This document shows, piece after piece, positions 45,993-54,432 of a stretch of DNA of 64,000 bases. Origin of the DNA: Phycisphaeraceae bacterium. Its GTDB lineage: Bacteria > Planctomycetota > Phycisphaerae > Phycisphaerales > UBA1924. The notes below the pieces were generated by a model that worked only from the letters and a program-made list of their open reading frames with translations, was not told the origin of the DNA and ran no database searches. The stretch spans positions 1-64,000 of the forward strand of contig JAHBXG010000008.1 of assembly GCA_019636565.1 (NCBI GenBank). The letters are read 5' to 3'. Positions within the stretch are counted from its first letter, which is position 1. The number at the start of each line of letters is the position of its first letter. Made by a program: the position numbers and the translations under genes.

Positions 45993-48900
45993 CTAGTTCG
46001 GATCCAAGTACGCGCCCGAAGCCAGTGCCGCAGCGAGGAGCACAGCCGGAGTTTCAGCCGGGCGCCCGGCGCCGCCTTCGGAGAAGGCGAGACGGAACCC
46101 GACATCCGCATATCCCATCCGCGCCTCGCGCAAACTCTTGTACTCGTACGGCTCGAACGCATCGTACTTCGTGCCGTCGCGCAGCGTGATCGCCGAAAGC
46201 GCCGAGGCTCCGACCACCCGCCACTTGTCCGCGAATTGTTCGACCAGCGGCCTCACCGCTTCGGAGGTTGGCTCTACTTTTGCCATCTCGGCCGCCGGCG
46301 CGTCGAGCACAATCTCGCTCACATTGCCGACAAGATTTGACCACCCCTCGCTGTCGCGCGAGGCGGGTGCGAACCACAGGTACCCATCGTTCATGGCGAG
46401 CGCCGAGTCGTCGCTGGCGTTGACGTACAGCATCTTCCCGTCAACCTGCGGCCACCAGGGTTGCAGGTTTTTGGGCCAGAAGATGCCTGCGTGCGGCCAT
46501 TCTTTCTCGAGCACGTCGAGCTTTTCGATGTACTGAAACTGGATAGTCCATGTCTTGTCGCGCCGGTTCTCGCCTTTGCTGGCCTTTTCTTCGCCGCCCG
46601 CGCTGGCAACGGCTTGTTTCCACTCCTCCACCGTCGGCAAACGAACGCCCATCTGGCGCGCCGCAAGAAGCGCCGCATCGGGCGAGACCCAATCCATCGG
46701 ACTTGCGAAACTAGGCGGCGCGATCTGGCCCAATTCCGGCGCGTAGTACGACTTGCCTTGCATGGTCGGGTAACCGCGGAGCCAGCCGGTCGGGTCCTTC
46801 CACGACGGCGCGTCTTTGGAGCGCTCGTTGAGAATCACCTTGGCCCGGCGCTGATCCCAGTTCCACGTTGCGGGGCCGGGGCGCGGATCATCTTTGTTGT
46901 GATCCCACCAGCGCAGCGTCGTCTTGAGCTGCTCCCAACTCTTGTTGGCCCGCTGCGATTCAAACGCGCCGATAAACTCGCTCACCGAAATCTCGTGCGT
47001 ACTGACATACGTCGCGATCGGTCCGCCTTCGCCGCGGATCGGAACAGAGCGGAAAACCAATTTGACTGCGGACTGGCCGGGCGCGAGCCGCCCCGGAGGA
47101 AGATCGAGCGAGTAGGTGATCTCGTCTCCGGTCTTTTCGGCTCGCCACAGCGGCAGCCCGTTGGCGTTCCGCAGTGCCGCGGGGCCGTTCTTCAGCGGAT
47201 CAAACGCGGGGCGCGCCTCGCGATTGGCGATGGCGGACAAGGCGCCGGTCAGTTTCGTCGCCGCATCGGAATCTGCGAGCCCCAGTTCGGCCGCGGCGGT
47301 TCGGAAACTCGTCAGCATGTCACGCGCCGTTTGAGTCTGCGCGGCGAGCGCCTCGGCGGGCGCGCCGGGGCCGATTCCGGATTGGGCCTGCTTGCGCGCG
47401 AATTCTTCCGCCTGATGCGCGAGGTCCCAGACAAGGGCGTTGTAGCGTGCGGGCTTGGAAAGATCGCTGTCCGTGCGAGGCGAAACGCCAAAGAGCCCCG
47501 AATTGGCCATGGCCGCGTCGATACCGGCGCGATCGGCTGCTTTTCGCGAGTTTGCGAACGCGAGCCACATGCGCCGCGCTCGTGCGAGCGCTCGCTCCCG
47601 AACCGACTCTCGCTCCGACGCGTCGATACCGCGATCGATCAGGCCGGGGATGCGCACGGACGCAAGGTCCTTGGCGATATTGAAATCAGCCTCCGCTTTG
47701 GGCCAGCCGATTTCGGCAAGGCGTGCCCACGCCGCAAGCGCGATCGGAGCGCCATCCACGCTCGAATCGCGGATAGCACCGACGAGGCGCGTCTGATCGA
47801 TGGAGGAGGCGAATGCCCTGATCTCCGCAAGCCCACCGCTGACCGAAGGAACCACCGCCGCGAGTTCCGCAGCGCTCGGTATCGCCTCGATGCGCCTGGC
47901 AAGATCGGGGAGCGATCCGCCGGCGGCGGAACCGCTGAGTTCTTCGCCTCGTTTCAGAGCGGCGTCGATCTGTGCCGCAAGCTTGAAATACTCCGAGGCT
48001 TGCGACAACCACGCGGCAGAATTCTTCGCGGCACCGGCAACATCGGGCGGCTCGACACGTAGCGCGTCGGCCAGGATTCGCTCTCTCGCAGCGCTCGAAG
48101 CACGTTTCCAGGCATCGGAATTGAACTGGAGCGATTCGGGAAATGCAACGACGGGCCGCGCGGGGACCGCACGATCGAGCGAGAGCAGTTGGTCCCGTCG
48201 CTGACGCACCTTGCCGAAGGCTTCTCTCTTGCTCGAGCCAACGCTCGCGGCGTCGAGCGTGCGGACCCACTCTGAGCGCAACGCATCGCTCGCGAAGAGA
48301 TTGCGATCCTGGGTTGCGATCGCTTCGGCGAGCGGAAGCGGCCCGGTGATCAATGCGTCTCTGGTGTCGCGCTGAAGCGCATCGAGATTCTGCACAAGTT
48401 GCTCGGAGAGCGCCTCAACCCTGGCTCGGTTCCTGTTGCTCCACGCCGTGTCGGACAGGGCGCGGGCGGCCGCGCTCACCTCTGAGAATCGGGCCTCGAA
48501 TTCAGCCGGCTGCATCGTCAGTTCGCGCCCGCCCTCCGCCATGTTGGAGAGCCGCTGGCCCTCTGCCTTCAACTGCTCGTCCGCCTCGCGGAATCTGGCG
48601 ATCGCCGGTTCCCGCGGGTCTGGGGCATCCACTTTCGCAAACTCCGGCGCGCCGGCGAGCGACTTCCATCGCACCAGCAACTCGGCGCTGTCCGGCCCCG
48701 ATGAAATCTGTTTCAATCGCTCAGACTCGAGAAAGCCCTTGTAGTCCCAGCCTTCCACGCGGCCCTGGGAATACGCGAGCACTTCTCCGACGGAACGGTT
48801 CAGCTCGCCAAGCCGATCGCGGAGCGCGTGCAGAGCAGGCATCCCGGATTCGGTCGCCTTGATCGCCTGTTCCGCCTCGAACTTCGCAATGGAAGGCAAC

Positions 48901-50465
48901 CGAGCCAGAATTGGATCACGCGGCGTCGTGCCTTGTGATTCGGCCGCCTTCGTGATCGCCTCCCAATCGGCTTCGATTTCGGCGGAAAGAGAGATCGCGT
49001 CCTGCGCGGCCAAGGTTGCCGGCACGATGGCCCCCGGACGGGTCGAAGCCGACGAATCCGGAGCCGCGGCTTCGCCCTCTTTGATCGTCACGTTTGGAAT
49101 GGCGGGCGTCACGCCATCGGCTGCGGTGCGAAGCGCCCCGGCCGCGCCGCTCCATCCGCGTTTGTCCCACTGCTCCGCGGTATCTTTGAGTCTCGCCAGT
49201 TCCGGCCATTCAACGAGCAGTCGCCGGATCTCTTCAATCTTGTCGACGCTGTTTGCCGCGGCGATGATCTTCTCGCCCTCAATCGCATCGCCCGGGCGAT
49301 CGAACAAATCAAGGAGGCTGGCGCTCGAGCCCAGGCCCGAGATGACACGCGGATCCTGCAGCGCCGGATCATTCAAGGCGGCAGCGATGGCCCGGATGGT
49401 GCTGCCGGCTGGTCGGGATGCAGCGATGTCGGAAATCTGAGAGCGTGCGGCGTAGAGATCGCCGAACCAAAGCCGCCAGCGCTCGATTAACCCTTGCCAG
49501 CGGCTGAGGCGGGCCTTTTCGTCTAGCTGGTCGGCGGTGAGCACGATCGGCTCGCGGCTCGGGGTGTGCAACGCAAAATACGCCCCGCCCGCCAGCAGCG
49601 CGAACGCCACAATTCCGCCTGCCAGGTACAACTGTCGCTTCGGAAGCGGCTTGTGTGGTCGATGCTCAAGAATCTGCTGGCGTACTTGGGTGAGCGTCGG
49701 GGGATTGCCGCCTTCGCCCAGCGCGGTCCCGGCGGACATGAGCCGATTGGCAAGTTCAAACCACCAGCGCCCGTCGCCGACAACTTCCCAGCCGTCAGAC
49801 CAAGTAGCGGTCCAGCCTGAAACCGCTTTGAGGGGCGGGCGCTTGCTCAGCACCATCTCATAGATCAGCCGGCCGAGCGCACGCAGATCGGCAATCTGAG
49901 CGTCGGTTCCGAGGCGCTCTCGCGACTCGAGCTCGGTGAGCACGACGCCCGTGCCGTCGGCGAGTTTGGAATCGCCCGGACCAACCGAGAGCATCACGTT
50001 GGAGCTGTTGAGATTGCCCCACTGCCGTGCGGAATTGCGTTCGAGTTCGAGCAGACCCTCGACAACACCCAGGACGATGCCGCGGAGTTCAACGGATGTG
50101 AAAACGTACTGCGCGAGGACCAGCCGTTCAACCGTCCAGACAAGCGAAGGCCGGACAACGAACGCGCCGCGTCCATCGTCCATCAGGCCAAAGTCGGCGA
50201 CTATCGACCAGCGCTTGGCGCCGGCACCAACCAGTTGGGCCTGATCGCGGGCGGAGCCGACGAGGCGGCGGGCTTCTTCGTCGAGACCAGCCCGAGGCAG
50301 CCAAGGCACCGCAACGCTCGGGCCGACGGCTGTTGCAACGAAGCGATCACCGAACGGCTTGGCGCCCGGCACCGACGATTCGGGCGATAGCGACGCCTCC
50401 CAGCGGGCGCAGAAACCTGCGCCCGCCAATTCGCGGCGTGCTTCGTAAGACCCGAACGTCGGCAT
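45993..50465 (-). CDS. Pseudokinase - membrane helix - helical region - FGE-like fusion protein
   Basis: The 1,490-residue protein begins with a domain that follows a Ser/Thr kinase fold in outline (WGNLNSSNVML where HRDLKPSNI-L is expected, then ALGRLIYEMVLSKRPP). It lacks the Gly-rich loop, the VAIK lysine and the DFG, so it is a pseudokinase. A membrane helix follows at about 277-300 (LYLAGGIVAFALLAGGAYFAL). About 850 residues of helical, Ala/Glu/Arg-rich sequence come next. The C-terminal 290 residues resemble formylglycine-generating/SUMF1 domains: YVSTHEISVSEFIGAF, VRLPTVEEWKQAV, NLVGNVSEIV and DVGFRLAFSEGG. The catalytic cysteines of true FGE enzymes are not evident. Type VI loci often encode kinases and FGE-like proteins, and an IcmF/DotU operon lies just downstream. 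Confidence 0.72.
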   Translation of the reverse strand: MPTFGSYEARRELAGAGFCARWEASLSPESSVPGAKPFGDRFVATAVGPSVAVPWLPRAGLDEEARRLVGSARDQAQLVGAGAKRWSIVADFGLMDDGRGAFVVRPSLVWTVERLVLAQYVFTSVELRGIVLGVVEGLLELERNSARQWGNLNSSNVMLSVGPGDSKLADGTGVVLTELESRERLGTDAQIADLRALGRLIYEMVLSKRPPLKAVSGWTATWSDGWEVVGDGRWWFELANRLMSAGTALGEGGNPPTLTQVRQQILEHRPHKPLPKRQLYLAGGIVAFALLAGGAYFALHTPSREPIVLTADQLDEKARLSRWQGLIERWRLWFGDLYAARSQISDIAASRPAGSTIRAIAAALNDPALQDPRVISGLGSSASLLDLFDRPGDAIEGEKIIAAANSVDKIEEIRRLLVEWPELARLKDTAEQWDKRGWSGAAGALRTAADGVTPAIPNVTIKEGEAAAPDSSASTRPGAIVPATLAAQDAISLSAEIEADWEAITKAAESQGTTPRDPILARLPSIAKFEAEQAIKATESGMPALHALRDRLGELNRSVGEVLAYSQGRVEGWDYKGFLESERLKQISSGPDSAELLVRWKSLAGAPEFAKVDAPDPREPAIARFREADEQLKAEGQRLSNMAEGGRELTMQPAEFEARFSEVSAAARALSDTAWSNRNRARVEALSEQLVQNLDALQRDTRDALITGPLPLAEAIATQDRNLFASDALRSEWVRTLDAASVGSSKREAFGKVRQRRDQLLSLDRAVPARPVVAFPESLQFNSDAWKRASSAARERILADALRVEPPDVAGAAKNSAAWLSQASEYFKLAAQIDAALKRGEELSGSAAGGSLPDLARRIEAIPSAAELAAVVPSVSGGLAEIRAFASSIDQTRLVGAIRDSSVDGAPIALAAWARLAEIGWPKAEADFNIAKDLASVRIPGLIDRGIDASERESVRERALARARRMWLAFANSRKAADRAGIDAAMANSGLFGVSPRTDSDLSKPARYNALVWDLAHQAEEFARKQAQSGIGPGAPAEALAAQTQTARDMLTSFRTAAAELGLADSDAATKLTGALSAIANREARPAFDPLKNGPAALRNANGLPLWRAEKTGDEITYSLDLPPGRLAPGQSAVKLVFRSVPIRGEGGPIATYVSTHEISVSEFIGAFESQRANKSWEQLKTTLRWWDHNKDDPRPGPATWNWDQRRAKVILNERSKDAPSWKDPTGWLRGYPTMQGKSYYAPELGQIAPPSFASPMDWVSPDAALLAARQMGVRLPTVEEWKQAVASAGGEEKASKGENRRDKTWTIQFQYIEKLDVLEKEWPHAGIFWPKNLQPWWPQVDGKMLYVNASDDSALAMNDGYLWFAPASRDSEGWSNLVGNVSEIVLDAPAAEMAKVEPTSEAVRPLVEQFADKWRVVGASALSAITLRDGTKYDAFEPYEYKSLREARMGYADVGFRLAFSEGGAGRPAETPAVLLAAALASGAYLDPN

Positions 50466-50506
50466 GCGTCAATTGTCAGCGATTTGAGCGCCGGTTGCAA
50501 ATCCGG

Positions 50507-51142
50507 TTATTTGGATTCCGGCGGGGGCACCGCCCTTGCCTCGCGGACTTTCAGTCCAGCCGGAACCACCTTGATCCCCTCGCGATCCACTTCCAGAATC
50601 ACCCCCGCCGTGCGAACCGACGAACTCTTGATCAGCGCGGCACGCCGATCTCTCGCCACGACGTTATTGGGAACCGGCGGCAGGGCCACGTAGGGCGAAA
50701 TCTCATTTCCCTTTTCGTCGAAAACCCCTACCCGCTCAACATAGTTGGTGCCAGGCTCTTCCGGAGCCGCCCAAGCGAGTGCCGCGGCGGCGAAGACATA
50801 CGGGCTCTCGAAGATCGGATCGGTCGGCGCAATTCTGAACAGGCGGGTGCGCTGGTTCAGGGAGACATCCTGGATCAATGGCCCGCCGGGCCGTGCCGCG
50901 TTGTCGATTGCGGAACCAAAATCAAACTTCCCCCCTGGGACGGAGGATGACTGAACACCCATGAGCCGGACTGTCACGGGCGGAAACTTCGCGTTCGCCG
51001 GATCGCGCATCGACTCGGTGTACATCACCGTCAGGCCGGGCTCATCAGGGCCGCGAACGAGTTCGAATTTCTCGGGGAGCCGTTCGTAGTTGCAAGCGCC
51101 AATCAACAGCGAACAGGCGGCAAGCGCGAGTGTGCGTTTCAT
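50507..51142 (-). CDS. Predicted lipoprotein, possibly secretion-associated
   Basis: The 211-residue protein has a lipoprotein signal (MKRTLALAACSLLIGACNYE, lipobox IGAC, Cys about 17). A beta-rich body without known motifs follows (PPVTVRLMGVQSSS, FRIAPTDPIF, VERVGVFDEKGNE). It is 41 bases upstream of the pseudokinase-FGE gene on the same strand, so the two are probably co-transcribed. An outer-membrane lipoprotein (TssJ) partners TssM in type VI systems and this could play that role, but there is no sequence signature to prove it. The frame extends to 51283, but the ATG at 51142 gives the signal peptide. Confidence 0.7.
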   Translation of the reverse strand: MKRTLALAACSLLIGACNYERLPEKFELVRGPDEPGLTVMYTESMRDPANAKFPPVTVRLMGVQSSSVPGGKFDFGSAIDNAARPGGPLIQDVSLNQRTRLFRIAPTDPIFESPYVFAAAALAWAAPEEPGTNYVERVGVFDEKGNEISPYVALPPVPNNVVARDRRAALIKSSSVRTAGVILEVDREGIKVVPAGLKVREARAVPPPESK

Positions 51143-51179
51143 GGCAGGAGAATATCGGGCGTCCGGCCGGATGCCACGC

Positions 51180-51548
51180 TCATCCCAGCAGATTGCCGAG
51201 GCCCGGGAGATCGGGAATCCCCAGCTCCTGCGTGCGCTTCTGCACGGCGGCCTGGAGCTTCTCCTGAGCCTGAGCGATCGCATCGTTCACCGCTTCGGCG
51301 ATGAGTTTGGAGGCGCCCTCGCGGGTCTTGGGTTCCGCGGCCATCCCGTTCACAAGCGGCGCGCTGATCTCGACCGAGATCACCTTGAGCTGGCCGTTCA
51401 CGCGAGCGGTCACCGCACCGTTGGATGACTTGCCGACTACCTCAGTCTTGCCCATCTCTTCCTTCACCTGCTGGATGGAGGCTTGAAGTTTTTCCCGGTT
51501 TTTGAGCAGGCTGGCGACGGCGCCCATGGCTTTGAGTTGGTCCAACAT
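51180..51548 (-). CDS. ybaB: YbaB/EbfC-family nucleoid-associated protein
   Basis: The 122-residue protein has the YbaB core: VVGKSSNGAVTARVNGQLKVISVEISAPLV (here split as GAVTARVNGQLKVISVEIS), then KLIAEAVNDAIAQAQEKLQAAV, flanked by helices. YbaB dimers bind DNA in the nucleoid. It lies 56 bases downstream of dnaX on the same strand, the classical dnaX-ybaB arrangement; recR, often third, is not present. AAGGAG lies about 9 bases before the ATG. Confidence 0.93.
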   Translation of the reverse strand: MLDQLKAMGAVASLLKNREKLQASIQQVKEEMGKTEVVGKSSNGAVTARVNGQLKVISVEISAPLVNGMAAEPKTREGASKLIAEAVNDAIAQAQEKLQAAVQKRTQELGIPDLPGLGNLLG

Positions 51549-51604
51549 CTGATTTCGACTCCTTGTTTCAGTGGCTTTCGTCGTGCAAACGCCGCAGGAC
51601 GCGG

Positions 51605-53328
51605 CTATTTCTGTCGTGGATACACGCCAAGTACCTTCGCACCGAACAACTCGATGGCCTTGGCAATAAGAGGATTGTCCGTCGCATTTGCCACGGTCAG
51701 CGTGGGCCCCTGCACCGGACCATCCTGAATGGAATTCTCCGCGCCATTCCGGCTCGGTGGATCACCGGTGATTGCCTGGGCCGTGACGTGCGCCTGCGCG
51801 AACTCGACGCGCACAGTCCGCCCCCACGTGCGCGCAATCAACTGACGGATATCTTCCTGCACACCCGCCGCGGCCGTCATCAAGTCGGGCGCGACCTTGA
51901 GGTTCACGCACCCGTCCTTGAACTCCAGCATCGTTGCCTCTTCCACCACCATCTTGACCTGACGGCGCGATTCGGCGGCCGCGGCTTGCACGCTCACCCA
52001 GTCGCAGGCATTGCTGGGGCTGCCCGCGACGGCGTGTCGCGGTTCGGCACGCTCGGGTTCTGCTGGCGTTGGCGGTCGCGGCGAATCTTCGCGCGCAAAA
52101 GGAGCGCTGGCACGCGCAAGCGGCTCTTCGACTGCAGCGCGGCGCGCCGGTGGATCGGGCCTTTCGGCTTCCACCGGCGTCAGCGTTTTTTTGATGCGGC
52201 ACTCACCGGGGCCGCGACCCGCGGCTCGCCCTTGGTTTCGCGGAGCACGCTCGTCGCATCGGCGAGCCGATCGGTGAGCGCAAGACGCACAAGGCACGCA
52301 TCGAACAGGGCACGCGGGCAGGCGCTGTTCTTGGCGCTGCGCTGGATGTTCTCGACCATTGCGATCATGTGGACGGTCGCGGCGGGATCAAATTTCGCGC
52401 TGCGGGCGGCTTCGATTTTGCGGGCTTCGTCGGAAAGCTCGACCAGTTCGGTGTCGCCGCCGCAGGTCGCGAGCACGAGCAGATCTCGCAAACGTTCGAT
52501 CAGGCTCTCCAGAATCTGATCGATCGAGATCCCGCGCTTGAGAAGCGTGTCACCGGCTTCGAGCGCCGGACCCGGCGAACCGGCCGTGAACGAATCGAGC
52601 AGCGTGCCGACCAGTTCGCGCGCCGGCAGGCCGAGCAGTTCTTCCAGCGTCTTGACGGTGAGTTTCTTCTCCCCGCTGGCGATCAGACGATCGAGCAGGC
52701 TGAGCGCATCGCGCATCGAGCCGTTGCCCAGGCGTGCAATCTGGAAGACCAGTTCGGCCTCGGCAGAAACCCCTTCCTTCTTGAGTACGGCCGTGAGGTG
52801 CGACGCAATGTTCGACGCCGGAATGTTTCGGAAATCAAACCGCTGGCACCGGCTCTGGATCGTCGCGGGGACCTTCTGCGGATCGGTCGTCGCGAGGATG
52901 AACATCACGTGCTCGGGCGGCTCTTCCATCGTCTTTAGCAGCGCATTGAACGCGGCGTTGGAGAGCATGTGCACTTCGTCGACGATGTAGATCTTGCGCT
53001 TGCCCCGGAGCGGCCGGTATGCCGCGTTGGCGATCAGTTCGCGTGCGTTGTCCACACCGCTGTTGCTCGCGGCGTCGATCTCGATGACATCGGTGTCCTT
53101 GCCGGCCATGATGGCCGCATCGATCTCGTCCTTGCCGCCATTCAACGCCTTGGCGAAGATGCGGGCCATAGAGGTCTTACCGACTCCCCGCGTGCCGCAG
53201 AACAGGTACGCGTGCGCGACGCGATTCAACTTGATCGCGTTCTGGAGCGTGTTGGCGATGGCTTCCTGGCCGACAACTTCGTCGAAGTCGGTGGAGCGGT
53301 AGCGTCGGGCGAGAACGGTGTAGGCCAT
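51605..53328 (-). CDS. dnaX: DNA polymerase III tau/gamma subunit, -1 frameshift gene
   Basis: This is the clamp-loader ATPase. The 0-frame product starts at ATG 53328 (MAYTVLARRYRSTDFDEVVGQ), has Walker A GTRGVGKT, Walker B VDEVHML and the SRC-like QSRCQRF, and ends at TGA 52182-52180 after 382 residues (gamma-like). Slippage by -1 at A AAA AAA (52192-52186) enters a second frame that runs to TAG 51607-51605. This adds 193 residues of Pro/Ala-rich linker and a C-terminal domain (DGCVNLKVAPDLM..., ending NPLIAKAIELFGAKVLGVYP, a DnaX-tail type) for a tau-like product of about 574. The four zinc-binding cysteines usual after Walker A are absent (AKALNGGKDEIDAAIMAGKD). Confidence 0.92.
52145..52192 (-). 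promoter_or_regulatory. Programmed -1 ribosomal frameshift signal in dnaX
   Basis: On the mRNA the heptamer A AAA AAA occupies 52192-52186 in the phase TCA AAA AAA CGC TGA, so a -1 slip avoids the stop one codon later. After a 7-base spacer there is a 10-bp stem (52179-52170 with 52154-52145) enclosing a small GCC-GAAA-GGC tetraloop hairpin (52168-52159). Slippery run, spacer and stem-loop have the geometry of known dnaX recoding sites. The downstream frame encodes a recognisable DnaX tail. Confidence 0.85.
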
Positions 53329-53555
53329 AGGGGGCCATTCTACGGGGAAGGGGGGCCATCGCGGATGCCGAAAATCCGCTGGGTTCGCCGCGATCAGGGC
53401 GCGGCTTTCCATCGCAACACCGTGAATCCTTCGCTTCCAACCGGCGGCCCGTGCGTCCGCGAGACTCGCCCAGAGTGCACCGCCAATGGACCCTTGCAAA
53501 CGACTGCGTACGGATCCAACGATTGACACGTACCTCTACCACCGCAGGACATTGC

Positions 53556-54374
53556 ATGACGCACAAGGTCTCGCTCAATCTCCCCGCCTACTTCGCCCGT
53601 ATCAATTACTCCGGCCCCACGCCGCCCACGCTCGAGACCCTCCGCGCCATCCAGTTCCATCACGCCTGCGCCATCCCGTTTGAGAACCTCGACGTTCTCC
53701 TCAAGCGAGGCATCGCGCTCGATCTGCCCTCCCTCGAATCGAAGCTCGTCACAAACCGCCGCGGCGGCTATTGCTTCGAACAAAACTGGCTCCTTCTCCA
53801 CGTCCTCCGCGATCTCGGTTTCAACGCAACCTCCCTCGCCGCTCGAGTCCGCTTCCGCCAACCCCGCGATTTCGTCCCGCCGCGAACCCACATCTTCGTG
53901 CGCGTTGATTTCGAAGGCGAGCAGTGGCTCGCCGATGTCGGTGTCGGCGGCCTCTCCCCCACCGCACCCATCCGCTTTGTCGTGAACGAAGAACAGACTT
54001 CACCACACGAACTACGCCGCATCCTCCGCGAGAACGATCGCTACTACCACCAGGTCAAGCTCGGCCCAACCTGGGAGGACGTCTGCGAGTTCACGGGCGA
54101 AGAGATGTACGCGATCGACCGCGAAGTCGGCAACTGGTGGACGAGCACGAATCCCAACTCCAAGTTCGCTCAGAACATCATGGCCGCGCGCGCCAATTCC
54201 GACGGCACGCGATTGGTCCTCGAGAACCGCAACTTCACCCACCGCCGCGCGAGTGATGGCCATGTGCTGAAAGCCGTCGAAATCAAGACGTCGGGCGAAC
54301 TGCTGGACATCCTCAATAGCCGATTCGGACTCCAAATGCCCATCGAAACCAAATTCGGAGTCTTGGACCTCTAA
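53556..54374 (+). CDS. nat: Arylamine N-acetyltransferase
   Basis: The 272-residue protein has the NAT fold and catalytic triad: Cys73 in RRGGYCFEQN, His112 in PPRTHIFVRV, and Asp127 in WLADVGVGG. N-terminal LETLRAIQFHHACAIPFENLDVL is typical. It transfers an acetyl (or other acyl) group from CoA to arylamines, arylhydrazines or related substrates in the cytosol. The ATG at 53556 is chosen because the family begins 20-30 residues before the IPFEN motif; the open frame extends to 53451. An FAD monooxygenase gene follows after 58 bases, so the pair could act together on aromatic compounds. Confidence 0.95.
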   Translation: MTHKVSLNLPAYFARINYSGPTPPTLETLRAIQFHHACAIPFENLDVLLKRGIALDLPSLESKLVTNRRGGYCFEQNWLLLHVLRDLGFNATSLAARVRFRQPRDFVPPRTHIFVRVDFEGEQWLADVGVGGLSPTAPIRFVVNEEQTSPHELRRILRENDRYYHQVKLGPTWEDVCEFTGEEMYAIDREVGNWWTSTNPNSKFAQNIMAARANSDGTRLVLENRNFTHRRASDGHVLKAVEIKTSGELLDILNSRFGLQMPIETKFGVLDL

Positions 54375-54432
54375 CTCCCCCGCTCCGCATTCTGCGCTTT
54401 GAACTCCACGCTCGTAGTACACTGCCCTCTCG

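Noticed and set aside
51605..52297. Separate 230-residue gene, or a broken dnaX caused by a sequencing error
   Set aside because: Its frame begins in overlap with the dnaX end, has no start signal, and is joined by a slippery run, stop and hairpin in ideal geometry; it is better read as the tau extension. A homopolymer error in the A7 run cannot be wholly excluded without raw data.
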